Positions 15,699 to 23,172 of a stretch of 41,520 nt of DNA are shown piece by piece. A program made the position numbers and the translations under genes. Where the stretch lies: NCBI GenBank assembly GCA_009693435.1, contig SHXF01000036.1:1-41520 (forward strand), in the 5' to 3' direction. Numbering within the stretch: position 1 is the first letter of the stretch; each line of letters opens with the position of its first letter. The stretch is from Betaproteobacteria bacterium. Lineage in GTDB: Bacteria > Pseudomonadota > Gammaproteobacteria > Burkholderiales > SG8-39. A model generated the notes under the pieces. It did no database searches, was not told the DNA's origin, and worked only from the letters and a program-made list of their open reading frames with translations.

Positions 15699-15890
15699 AT
15701 GAAGCAGAAATTGACCATGATTTACTGGAAAGGCGATCGGTTCTGGCTCGGCAAGGTGCTTGAGCACCCTGAAATCATGACCCAGGGCGAAACAATTGAA
15801 GAGCTCGAGGGAAATCTTAAAGACGCTTTTCGCCTGATGGCATTTGACGAAGTACCTTCTGACTACAGAACAAAAGAAATTGCGCTGTGA
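15699..15890 (+). CDS. hicB: HicB-like antitoxin
   Basis: A 63-residue partial HicB fold: KLTMIYWKGDRFWLGKVLEH followed by a strand and the helix TIEELEGNLKDAFRLMAFDE. HicB proteins neutralise HicA and often repress the operon; this short form lacks the C-terminal DNA-binding domain, as in many small HicB proteins. It overlaps the next ORF by 4 bases (ATGA-type coupling, GTGAAG start). Antitoxin-first order is seen in a subset of hicBA loci. Confidence 0.8.
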   Translation: MKQKLTMIYWKGDRFWLGKVLEHPEIMTQGETIEELEGNLKDAFRLMAFDEVPSDYRTKEIAL

Positions 15891-16108
15891 AGCGTGGCGA
15901 GTTTATTCGCCAGCTTGAGGCGCAAGGCTGTGTTCTCCTGCGTCACGGCGGCCGCCACGATATTTATCACAATTCGGCGACCGGGCAAAAGCAGCCGGTT
16001 CCGTCGCTTTCCTGGGTCGCAATCGACGCATTCCCACGGAAGAATGTGCGAACCCGGAAGCGTACCGCGCACGCCGGGTTCCATGATCCGGGATCCTGCA
16101 TCGGGTGA
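15887..16108 (+). CDS. hicA: HicA-like toxin with abnormal C-terminus
   Basis: Starts with a typical HicA: MKRGEFIRQLEAQGCVLLRH, then GGRHDIYHNSATGQKQPVP with the catalytic His (residue 25 region). After that the expected final strand and helix (usually ...HxEIDxxLARKICKDL) become SLSWVAIDAFPRKNVRTRKR and then an unrelated tail. The gene therefore appears fused to foreign DNA at about position 16000, probably losing the normal end. It may be inactive. Start GTG/ATG overlap with hicB is as expected for the pair. Confidence 0.6.
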   Translation: MKRGEFIRQLEAQGCVLLRHGGRHDIYHNSATGQKQPVPSLSWVAIDAFPRKNVRTRKRTAHAGFHDPGSCIG

Positions 16109-16301
16109 GACAAAAGGCGTTGGATACGAACTGGGCAAGGAGCTTGCCCGGCACTTGAGAGTTTCATTTGCAATCCCTAAAGGAAGAGACTCCGGAATGC
16201 CTTTCGTGCGCAAATTTGTCGAGGAGGTGAAATCCATCGGGCTCGTCAGCGCGGCTGCGCAAAGGGCCGGCCTGCGTGGCACCGCCAAGGAATTGAAGTG
16301 A
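16083..16301 (+). pseudogene. Internally deleted periplasmic solute-binding protein remnant
   Basis: A 72-codon open frame reading MIRDPASGETKGVGYELGKE, then LARHLRVSFAIPKGRDSG and a final helix FVRKFVEEVKSIGLVSAAAQ. The first part resembles the early part of amino-acid-type (family 3) binding proteins (ligand-facing 'GxTxGVGYELG') and the last part their extreme C-terminus (KFVEEVKxxGLV). The middle, roughly 150 residues, is missing. It follows the damaged end of hicA in another frame. I infer a deletion remnant, not a functional gene. Confidence 0.5.
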
Positions 16302-16447
16302 CGCTCTCTACCGATCAGAATGCGCGTGGGGAGGCGCGAAGGGCGCAGCCCGTAGCGAATTTTCCCCGTCAATGATGTCTCGGATCTCGAAGTGTTGCGC
16401 CGCATGAGTGCGGATGCTCGTAAATACGCTGCACCTGGCATGGATTG

Positions 16448-16645
16448 TCAGTCCGTACTGTCGCGCCCGATCAAGGCAATTGCAACGCCGTGTCTTTGGG
16501 CAAAAACAGGCTGCGTGCGGGCGCGCCTCGCATCCTGGGTGACGTAGTGTTGTAGATACGCGTTGAGGCTTTCCTCCCCGCAATCGAAACCGCTGCGCTG
16601 TATGCCAGGGTTCAGTGCCTGTATGCGCCAGGACTCAGCCGGCAA
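16448..16645 (-). pseudogene. Truncated GNAT-family toxin
   Basis: Only the N-terminus of a GNAT acetyltransferase of the TacT/DUF1778-partner type remains: WRIQALNPGIQRSGFDCGEE followed by SLNAYLQHYVTQDARRARTQ. These toxins acetylate charged tRNAs. The family needs about 160 residues, with the acetyl-CoA-binding loop further on; here the frame ends after 65 residues (RDSTD). It overlaps the DUF1778 gene by 11 bases in the correct order. The 145 bases between this remnant and the SBP remnant hold nothing I can name. Confidence 0.6.
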
Positions 16646-17000
16646 GTTTGCCTCCGCGCCGGACGTAACGGCGCACTGCCTGCTTCAGTTTCGAGTTGGG
16701 TTTGGGGGGATTGTCCACTGCCCGGCAAAACAGGCTCCATTCCGCTTCGGACAGCGCGATGGTGTGTCCGTACACTTCGATGACCTTCTCGGCGGCGATC
16801 ACCGCCTGCGTCAGCACGAATTCGGAGGTCGTCTTGTTGAGGTATTGCGCTGCCTGCTCCAGCTTGTGGCGCGACGCGGTGTCCAGTCGCAGATGCAGGC
16901 GATCGCGCTTGACCGCCTTCTGCGCGGCAGCCTGGGCCGCGGCTCTGGATTTATCCCTGGTGGTCGTTGCGGGCTTGGTGGCAGCGGGGGCAGGTGGCAT
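16635..17000 (-). CDS. DUF1778 (TacA-like) antitoxin
   Basis: A 121-residue ribbon-helix-helix-type antitoxin of the DUF1778 family. An Ala/Lys-rich leader is followed by KRDRLHLRLDTASRHKLEQA, the RHH strand and helix, then LNKTTSEFVLTQAVIAAEKV and the toxin-clamping tail ALSEAEWSLFCRAVDNPPKP, NSKLKQA. The start MPPAPAATKP at 17000 has a GAGGAAA site; a longer in-frame start to 17078 is less likely. Its toxin partner downstream is truncated, so the antitoxin survives alone. Orientation is opposite to the other toxin-antitoxin pairs of this region. Confidence 0.8.
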   Translation of the reverse strand: MPPAPAATKPATTTRDKSRAAAQAAAQKAVKRDRLHLRLDTASRHKLEQAAQYLNKTTSEFVLTQAVIAAEKVIEVYGHTIALSEAEWSLFCRAVDNPPKPNSKLKQAVRRYVRRGGKLAG

Positions 17001-17133
17001 GGCATTTTCCTCGGATCGCCGATTTTCTCCGGATGGATGAAATTGCTGGATGAGAATTTGAGTGCGGCATTTTGGCATACAGTGAAACCTTCTACAGTCC
17101 GGAACGGACTAGACCGCTGAGAGAGAGATTTTC

Positions 17134-18129
17134 ATGAAAAGTTACGCGATCCGGACCGTAGGAAACGAAACCGTTCTCGACCTGGTGGACGCACCCAAGC
17201 CGGAACCCCGCGCGGGCGAAGTGCGCTTGCGCATGCGTGCCGCGGCGTTGAATCGCGGCGAGTTCATCGCCGGACACGGACTGCACAGCGGTGGCGCCAA
17301 GACGGCGGGCATAGAGGGCGCGGGAGAAGTCGATGCGCTCGGTGCGGGCGTGACCGGCATCAAGGTCGGTGATCGGGTCATGGGCCGCTGCACCGGCGCC
17401 TTCGCCGAGTACGCGCTGATGCATCTCGGGGAAGTGGTGCCGATGCCGGCCCGGTTGTCGTGGGTGCAGGCGTCGTGCGCGTCGCTGGTGTACATGACGG
17501 TGCACGACATGCTGATAGGGCAGGGCAGGCTGCGTACCGGGGAATGGCTGCTGGTGACCGGCGTGTCCTCCGGCGTCGGTGTCGCGGCGGTGCAGGTCGG
17601 CAATGCGCTGGGGGCGAAAGTGATCGGCACCTCGGGCTCCAGCGCGAAACTCGAGCGCCTGAAGCCGCTCGGCCTCGCCGCCGGCATCGTCGTTGCGCGC
17701 ACCGATGCGCAGGGGAATGCCGGGCGCTTCTGCGACGAAGTGATGCGCCTCACCGATGGCAAGGGCGTGAACCTGATCGTCAACAACGTCGGCGGCTCGG
17801 TGTTCGCGGAGTGCATCCGCAGCCTCGCGTTCGAAGGCCGCATGGCGACCGTGGGCTACGTCGATGGCGTGATGACAGGCGAGATGGACATCGAGGCGCT
17901 GCACGCAAAGCGGCTGCAGCTCTTCGGCGTGTCGAACAAGCTGCGCACCCAGGAACAGCGCACGGCCGCCGTCGGCGGCTTCGTCGCGGATGTGCTGCCG
18001 TTCATTGCCGATGGACGGATCGATCCGGTCATCGACCGGGTATTCGATTTCGCCGAACTGCCCGAGGCCAAGCGCCACATGGAATCCAATGCGCACCTGG
18101 GGAAGATCGTGGTGCGCATCGGCGGGTGA
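17134..18129 (+). CDS. Zinc-free MDR oxidoreductase (quinone-oxidoreductase-like)
   Basis: A 331-residue medium-chain dehydrogenase/reductase. The N-terminal catalytic domain has GIEGAGEVDALGAGV and the loop GAFAEYALM; the Rossmann domain has VTGVSSGVGVAAVQVGNALG. Cysteine ligands for catalytic or structural zinc are not present, which places it with NADPH-dependent quinone oxidoreductases and enoyl reductases. The substrate is unknown. It is a single gene with its own start after a purine-rich AGAGAGAG leader, and it is convergent with the MmgE/PrpD gene downstream. Confidence 0.88.
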   Translation: MKSYAIRTVGNETVLDLVDAPKPEPRAGEVRLRMRAAALNRGEFIAGHGLHSGGAKTAGIEGAGEVDALGAGVTGIKVGDRVMGRCTGAFAEYALMHLGEVVPMPARLSWVQASCASLVYMTVHDMLIGQGRLRTGEWLLVTGVSSGVGVAAVQVGNALGAKVIGTSGSSAKLERLKPLGLAAGIVVARTDAQGNAGRFCDEVMRLTDGKGVNLIVNNVGGSVFAECIRSLAFEGRMATVGYVDGVMTGEMDIEALHAKRLQLFGVSNKLRTQEQRTAAVGGFVADVLPFIADGRIDPVIDRVFDFAELPEAKRHMESNAHLGKIVVRIGG

Positions 18130-18214
18130 GGTGCAGCAGCCGCGGTGTTCTGCACTATTTCACAACTTTTAATCGAAGACACCGCCGTAGTACAGGTGCT
18201 CGCGGGCGATTCGG

Positions 18215-18233
18215 ATTTATTTTTTGAATAAAT
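18215..18233. other. AT-rich inverted repeat between convergent genes
   Basis: ATTTATT (18215-18221) and AATAAAT (18227-18233) form a 7-bp stem with a 5-base loop. It lies in a 230-base gap between the MDR and MmgE/PrpD stops. It is much more AT-rich than its surroundings. It could be a weak bidirectional terminator but has no GC stem. Confidence 0.3.
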
Positions 18234-18257
18234 ATCAACGCCGCCTCGGGCATGAAG

Positions 18258-18332
18258 CTGCCCTATGAATCGCTGCCCTATGAATCGCTGCCCGATGACT
18301 CGCTGCCCTATGACTCGCTGCGCGATGTCACG
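18258..18332. repeat. 15-bp tandem repeat
   Basis: Five units of 15 bp at 18258, 18273, 18288, 18303 and 18318, type CTGCCCTATGAATCG with substitutions. It lies in the gap downstream of the minus-strand MmgE/PrpD gene, 29 bases from its stop. Confidence 0.8.
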
Positions 18333-18360
18333 CTTGCAACCGGTAGTCGCCCGCCGCGCC

Positions 18361-19725
18361 TCATCCCGCTTGGGCGCAGGCCTCGCGCATCGCGGCCAGC
18401 AATGGCGCAAGATGGGTCGCGGTGTCCAAATCCCGCACGGCGGCTATTAGCGCCTGCACCGCCGCGGGCCCGATACCGCATTCGTTGCCCAGTGCCAGTG
18501 CCATCGCGCATGCCCGCTGCCAATCCAGAACATAGGCGCCTGCGCCTTCACCCTCTTCCCAGTCGAGCGTCGCACCGCCTTCGAAGCGGGCCTGCAGTTG
18601 CGGCTGATAGCGCGGCCGCGCCGGGTCGGCCAGCAGCGTGACGCGCCGGGCGAGGTCGAGCACGTCGGTGGCACGAAAGTCGGTCAGGCCGGCCAGGGTG
18701 GCGTCGCGCCGCAACCAGGCCAGCGCCGCGCAGAACGGCGCGCTCATGAAGGTTTGCGCAAAGGTCTCGAACGGCCCCGTGTAGGGAACGCCGAAGAAAG
18801 TCGCTTCGAACGGATGCATGCGGATGCTCAGCGTGGCCGGCGCAGCGCCGGCCGCGCGTTCGCTCAAGGCGATGCTGCCGCGCACGATGCCGCGGTGGAA
18901 CTGGCAGATCGGGTAGGGCTTGTAGGTGACATCGAGCATCTCGAAATGTTCACCCAGGCCGTGCGTCAAACGCGCCGCGTAATCGCGACCGGGCTCGCCG
19001 TAGGCGCGGAAGAATCCCGCTGCGCCGTCAAGCGAGGTTGGCGTCGAGCGGGCGCCTGCCTGCGCAAGCCGGGCCGCCAGCACGCCGTTCTGCGCGGCAA
19101 AGCCGGCCTGAAACGCGAAGTCTTCGCTGCCCGCCTCGGAAAATTCGCGCAGCCCGCCGGGCATGTTGGCCGCGAGCGCAAGCGCGTGCGCCATTGGATC
19201 GGCATCCAGTCCGAGCAAACGCCCGGCCGCGGCGGCCGCGCCGAATACACCATAGGTCGGCGTGCTGCGAAAGCCGCGGGCGCTCAGATCGGTGGTGTGG
19301 TCGCGCCCGATGCGCAGCGCCACTTCATAGCCCGCGCACAGGGCCGCAAGCAGCCCGGCGCCAGTCGCGCTCTGCGCCTGCGCCACTGCCAGGGAAGCGG
19401 GATTGACCACCACGCCGACATGGCCCGCCGGATGCGCGTCGTCCTGTACGCGGGCATGGAACAGCGTGCCGTTGGCAAATGCCGCCACCGCGGCATCGCA
19501 CATCCGGTCGTCGAAAAAGCGACTGGCCCCGCCGCTGCGCGGGTCGGCACTGCCTGCAACTGCCCGCACCGCCTGCTGCGCCTGCCCGGTGCGCGGGCAG
19601 GCAAAGCCCACGGCCATGGCGTAGAGCAAGCAGGCCTTGGCCTTGTCCACCACCGGCCGCGGAAGCGTGTGTATATCCGCGGCAGCGGCGAACGCCGCCA
19701 GCGCGCGAAGTCCTTCGCCGCTCAC
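18361..19725 (-). CDS. MmgE/PrpD family protein
   Basis: A 454-residue MmgE/PrpD protein, a family including 2-methylcitrate dehydratase, cis-aconitate decarboxylase and several uncharacterised lyases. The N-terminal helical domain (GLRALAAFAAAADIHTLPRP) is followed by the substrate region with HARVQDDAHPAGHVGVVVNP (His in DDAHPAGH) and YKPYPICQFHRGIVRG (Lys, Cys and His of the active site). Activity here is unknown. It overlaps the preceding PEPM/ICL gene by 4 bases (ATGA), so both are translated from one message. PrpD and a methylisocitrate-lyase-like enzyme together recall the methylcitrate cycle, but no citrate synthase is present, so a different 2-hydroxy- or tricarboxylate pathway is as likely. 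Confidence 0.88.
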   Translation of the reverse strand: MSGEGLRALAAFAAAADIHTLPRPVVDKAKACLLYAMAVGFACPRTGQAQQAVRAVAGSADPRSGGASRFFDDRMCDAAVAAFANGTLFHARVQDDAHPAGHVGVVVNPASLAVAQAQSATGAGLLAALCAGYEVALRIGRDHTTDLSARGFRSTPTYGVFGAAAAAGRLLGLDADPMAHALALAANMPGGLREFSEAGSEDFAFQAGFAAQNGVLAARLAQAGARSTPTSLDGAAGFFRAYGEPGRDYAARLTHGLGEHFEMLDVTYKPYPICQFHRGIVRGSIALSERAAGAAPATLSIRMHPFEATFFGVPYTGPFETFAQTFMSAPFCAALAWLRRDATLAGLTDFRATDVLDLARRVTLLADPARPRYQPQLQARFEGGATLDWEEGEGAGAYVLDWQRACAMALALGNECGIGPAAVQALIAAVRDLDTATHLAPLLAAMREACAQAG

Positions 19726-20582
19726 TGCTGGTAGCGCTTGCCGCGCGCCAGGAATTCCGCCGTGGCCACCAGCTCTTCGCGCTCGTCGAATGCGGCGAGG
19801 TCCTCGATCATCGCCAGACTGCTGCCGTCGCGCGAAATGGCCTGCAGCGAGCGCTGCATCGCCTTGATGGCGGCGCGCTGCAGATCGCTCGGAATGATCA
19901 CGATCTGGTAGCCCAGTTCATCGAGCCTCGATACCGGCAGCAGCGGTGTCTTGCCGCCATGGAACATGTTGATCAGCTTCCAGCCCGGCAGCCGGCGCGC
20001 AATTTCCTCGACCTGCGCCTGGCTGGTCGGCGCATCCAGAAAGGCCACGTCGGCGCCTGCCGCCACATAGGCGTGGCAGCGCTCTATGGCGGCCTCAAAG
20101 CCTTCGACGGCGATCGCATCGGTGCGCGCGATGACCACGAAATCGTCGTCATGCAGGGCGTCGCGCACCGCCTTGAGCTTGCCGACCATTTCATGAATCG
20201 GCACCACCGATTTGTCGTCGTAATGGCCGCAACGCTTGGGAAACGTCTGGTCCTCGAGATGAAATGCTGCGACACCGGCGCGCTCGAAAGCGCGCGCCGC
20301 ACGCTGCGCGTTCAGGGCATTGCCGTAGCCGTTGTCGGCGTCTGCGATCACCGGTAGCGTCGTCACGTCGACGATCTGCTCCAGGCGACCGGCGATCTCG
20401 GCCAGCGACAAGAGGCCCAGGTCCGGGATGCCGGTGCTGCGCGCGATCGCCCCGCCGCTCGCATAGGCGACCTTGAAGCCGGCCTTCTCGACCAGGCGGG
20501 TCGACATGCCGTCGTACACGCCAGGCGCGACGACGATTTTGCCGGACTCGAGCATGTTCCTTAATAACGTGGTGGCGTGCAT
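19722..20582 (-). CDS. Isocitrate lyase/PEP mutase superfamily enzyme
   Basis: A 286-residue TIM-barrel lyase of the PEPM/ICL superfamily, which breaks or rearranges C-C and C-P bonds of 2-hydroxy- or phospho-acids with Mg2+. Asp81 and Asp83 in IADADNGYGNA bind the metal and Lys116-His120 (KRCGH) is the family's gating loop with the catalytic Cys118. The sequence PGVYDGMSTRLVEKAG at 20-35 is typical of the 2-methylisocitrate lyase/oxaloacetate-decarboxylase-like group. Substrate cannot be told by eye. It is upstream of MmgE/PrpD and downstream of an amidohydrolase on the same strand. A second enzyme of this family is encoded at 28736, on the plus strand. Confidence 0.88.
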   Translation of the reverse strand: MHATTLLRNMLESGKIVVAPGVYDGMSTRLVEKAGFKVAYASGGAIARSTGIPDLGLLSLAEIAGRLEQIVDVTTLPVIADADNGYGNALNAQRAARAFERAGVAAFHLEDQTFPKRCGHYDDKSVVPIHEMVGKLKAVRDALHDDDFVVIARTDAIAVEGFEAAIERCHAYVAAGADVAFLDAPTSQAQVEEIARRLPGWKLINMFHGGKTPLLPVSRLDELGYQIVIIPSDLQRAAIKAMQRSLQAISRDGSSLAMIEDLAAFDEREELVATAEFLARGKRYQQ

Positions 20583-20591
20583 GCAGGTTCT

Positions 20592-20618
20592 CCTTGTTGG
20601 CCTTGTTGGCCTTGTTGG
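20592..20618. repeat. 9-bp tandem repeat upstream of the PEPM/ICL gene
   Basis: Three exact units of CCTTGTTGG at 20592, 20601 and 20610. On the minus strand they read CCAACAAGG just before the AAGGAG ribosome-binding site of the PEPM/ICL gene, adding partial copies of that site. Confidence 0.75.
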
Positions 20619-20642
20619 ATAGACGTTGCTTGAACCGGGTCG

Positions 20643-21446
20643 TCAATGGCCAGCCCCGGTGAAGCCCAGCAAACTGACGGGTGTTTCGCCCAGAATGATG
20701 TCGCGCTGCGCCGCATCCGGAACCCATTGTTCCAGCCAGTCGAGGCACTTGCCATAGCTCATGCCCGCGCTGTGCTGCGTCCAGGGCCAGTCGCTGCCCC
20801 AGAGCAGCCGTTGCGGACCTCCCGCGGCCAACAGCGCGGACGCAACGCTCGCCGCGTCCATGCCGCCCAGACGATAGGGCGCGGACAGCTTGACCCAGGT
20901 CCGGCCCGCCTGCAGCGCGTCAAGCAGACCATGAAAGCCCGGGCAGCGCAGGCCCGATGACGGCCCGGGGCTGCCGAAATGATCGACCACCACCTTGACG
21001 CCGACTTCCAGCGCAGGCAGCAGTAACCGTTGCAGGCGCGCGCCTTCCACGTAGATTTCGACATGCCAATCCAGCGCCGCCGCCGTCTCCAGCAGGCGTC
21101 TCCAAAGCGGCGAGCGAAGATCGGGCAGATCCGGACGCTGCAGCATGTTCAAGCGAATGCCGACCACCCCCAGGCGCGCCATAACCTGCAGCGCGGCGCG
21201 GTCGAAACCAGCGTCGACGATCACGCTGCCGCGCAGGCGTTGAGGCGCCGACGCGAGCGCCGCCAGCAGGTAGGAATTGTCAGTGCCGAGAAAGCTCGGC
21301 GCGGTCAGCAAACCATGCGTCACACCCTGGGCATCGAACACTGCCAGCAATTCGGGCAGCAAGGCATCCTGTTGTGGCGCGTGCCGGTGACCGGGGGTCA
21401 GGGGCAGGCAGCGATGGAAGACATGCGCATGCGTGTCCACCTTCAT
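20643..21446 (-). CDS. Amidohydrolase (2-pyrone-4,6-dicarboxylate lactonase-like)
   Basis: A 267-residue amidohydrolase-superfamily enzyme. The metal-binding HxH is in MKVDTHAHVF (His6, His8), a further motif is VKVVVDHFGSPGP, and the catalytic Asp is in LLWGSDWPWTQH. It resembles LigI-type lactonases, which open cyclic esters of aromatic-cleavage pathways. Start at the complement of 21444-21446 gives the normal family N-terminus; an upstream ATG (21491) lacks a ribosome-binding site. Located upstream of the PEPM/ICL and MmgE/PrpD genes on the same strand, it may supply their substrate by hydrolysis. Its start region is divergent from the Bug/Tct operon. Confidence 0.85.
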   Translation of the reverse strand: MKVDTHAHVFHRCLPLTPGHRHAPQQDALLPELLAVFDAQGVTHGLLTAPSFLGTDNSYLLAALASAPQRLRGSVIVDAGFDRAALQVMARLGVVGIRLNMLQRPDLPDLRSPLWRRLLETAAALDWHVEIYVEGARLQRLLLPALEVGVKVVVDHFGSPGPSSGLRCPGFHGLLDALQAGRTWVKLSAPYRLGGMDAASVASALLAAGGPQRLLWGSDWPWTQHSAGMSYGKCLDWLEQWVPDAAQRDIILGETPVSLLGFTGAGH

Positions 21447-21578
21447 TGGTGTAGAGTCGCCCCCGGTTGAGTCGGCGTTTGCGGATGGCATGGGAAGGGG
21501 CTTGCGCCCGTAGCAAAGTGGTCAGGCAGTGTGCCTTCAAGGGACGCCTTTGCCAACCGCGCCATCGTCCGGTCGACG

Positions 21579-21650
21579 CGCGCTTTTGGTTTTCAGCGCG
21601 CTTTTGGTTTTCAGCCCCATTTTGGTTTTCACCCCCATATTGGTTTTCAG
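21579..21650. repeat. 18-bp tandem repeat in the Bug/Tct operon leader
   Basis: Four units of 18 bp at 21579, 21597, 21615 and 21633, core pattern TTTTGGTTTTCA. It lies in the leader ahead of the Bug gene, 22 bases before its ATG. On the coding strand it is unusually T-rich and could keep the leader unstructured. Confidence 0.8.
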
Positions 21651-21672
21651 TCCCAAAACCCAGGAGATGAAG

Positions 21673-22650
21673 ATGCCGTTCACCCTCGATTTGAAAATGC
21701 GCCTGCTCGTCCTGCTGGCTGCGTCGCTAGTGGCGTTTGACGCGGCGGCGCAGGACGTCTTTCCCTCGCGGCCGATTGAAATGGTGATTCCCACGGCGGC
21801 CGGCGGCGGCACCGACATCGCCCTGCGCCAGCTTGGGCAACTGGTCGAACCGATCCTGGGCCAGAAGATCGTGGTAGTGAACAGGCCGGGCGCCGGCGGC
21901 GCGATCGGCATGGATAGCATCATCCAGGCGAAGCCCGATGGCTACGTGATCGGCGGCCTGTGGAACGCGCCGCTGACGATGACGCCGCACGGCCAGGCTA
22001 CGATGCCCAAGCCCGGCGACTACGCGACCGTCGCGCTGGTCACCTGGTCGCCGATCGTGCATTGCGTCAAGGCTGCTTTCCCGGCCAACAACGGTAAGGA
22101 GTACATGGAGGAGTTGCGCAGGAATCCGAACAAATACACCTATGGCAATGACGGGGTTGGCGGCACCATCCAACTGGCCACCGAGCGCGTATTTGCCAAG
22201 TTGGGCGTCAAGGCACGGGCGGTTCCCTTTGCCGGCGCGGGCGAAACCGTGCGCGCATTTCTGGGCGACCATATCCATATCTATGGCGGCTCGATCGCGC
22301 CGGTACTGCCCTATGTCAAGGACAAATCGACCAAATGCCTGATGGTGACTTCGGTCGATCGAAACACGGTGCTCCCCGACACTTCGAGTCTGTCCGACCT
22401 TGGCGCCGCAAGCGAGGCGACGGTGCTGTGGCGCGGCATCATCGCGCCCAAGGCCCTGCCCGCCGATCGCATTGCCGTGCTGCAAAAGGCCTTTGCCACG
22501 GCCGCGCTGAGTCCGAAGTTCGTCGCATTCATGAACGCCCGCGGCGAAGACGCCAAAGGCAGCAGCCCTGCGGAACTCCGAGAGCTGATCGCCTCGGAAT
22601 ACCAGGCCATGGGCAGTGTGCTGACGAGCCTTGGCCTGGTCAAGCGATGA
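21673..22650 (+). CDS. Bug/TctC-family substrate-binding protein
   Basis: A 325-residue periplasmic receptor with the cleavable leader LRLLVLL-like (MPFTLDLKMRLLVLLAASLV, to FDAAAQ) and mature start DVFPSRPIEMVIPTAAGGG. Family signatures are VVVNRPGAGGAIGMDS and KARAVPFAGAGETVRAFLG. ATG 21673 has AGGAG at six bases; ATG 21667 is also in frame. This is the only Bug gene here followed by tctB and tctA, so it is the receptor of a complete tripartite tricarboxylate transporter (TTT) system. Hydantoinase and lyase genes downstream in the same operon suggest the ligand is a cyclic or dicarboxylic acid used by them. Confidence 0.92.
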   Translation: MPFTLDLKMRLLVLLAASLVAFDAAAQDVFPSRPIEMVIPTAAGGGTDIALRQLGQLVEPILGQKIVVVNRPGAGGAIGMDSIIQAKPDGYVIGGLWNAPLTMTPHGQATMPKPGDYATVALVTWSPIVHCVKAAFPANNGKEYMEELRRNPNKYTYGNDGVGGTIQLATERVFAKLGVKARAVPFAGAGETVRAFLGDHIHIYGGSIAPVLPYVKDKSTKCLMVTSVDRNTVLPDTSSLSDLGAASEATVLWRGIIAPKALPADRIAVLQKAFATAALSPKFVAFMNARGEDAKGSSPAELRELIASEYQAMGSVLTSLGLVKR

Positions 22651-22699
22651 ACTTGCGCCGACGTCGCGGCGCCCTTGATTCGCGCCGGTGATCCTGGCG

Positions 22700-23158
22700 A
22701 TGCACGCGTCGACCCGGCGGGTGGAGTTGGCGGCGGCCATGCTGCTGCTGGCTCTTGGCCTGTTGGCCGCATGGGGCGCATTGCTCATGCCCCTGGGTAG
22801 CGCCGCTTTGCCGGGGCCCGGCATGACACCCCTGATCGAGGCCATTCTGCTGGCGATGTGCGCGGCGGTCCTGCTGAAGCAACGATTCAAAGAGCCGGCC
22901 GGCACCGATGACCCGCTGCTACTGGGGCACCGTCACGTAGCACTGGCGGTGATCTCGATCCTCGGCTTCGGATTGCTGCTGGAACGGGCCGGCTTCCTGG
23001 TCACCGGCAGCCTGTTTCTGTTCGTGTTGCTGTCGGCCTTTTCCACGCTCGGATGGCGGCGCTCGCTGCTGGCCTCGGTCATTGCCTGCGCACTCGTCAT
23101 GTTTGTTTTCAGAAACTTTCTGAACGTCGCCCTGCCCCGATTTCCTTTCGGCGTATAG
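22700..23158 (+). CDS. tctB: Tripartite tricarboxylate transporter small membrane subunit
   Basis: A small inner-membrane protein (about 152 residues) with four hydrophobic helices, matching TctB, the accessory subunit of TTT transporters. Helix 1 is LAAAMLLLALGLLAAWGALL and the later helices LAVISILGFGLLLERAG and LFVLLSAFSTLGW. ATG 22700 is used; GTG 22688 is in frame and gives four more residues. It sits between the receptor and tctA. Confidence 0.85.
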   Translation: MHASTRRVELAAAMLLLALGLLAAWGALLMPLGSAALPGPGMTPLIEAILLAMCAAVLLKQRFKEPAGTDDPLLLGHRHVALAVISILGFGLLLERAGFLVTGSLFLFVLLSAFSTLGWRRSLLASVIACALVMFVFRNFLNVALPRFPFGV

Positions 23159-23172
23159 CGCGACGCTGTTCC

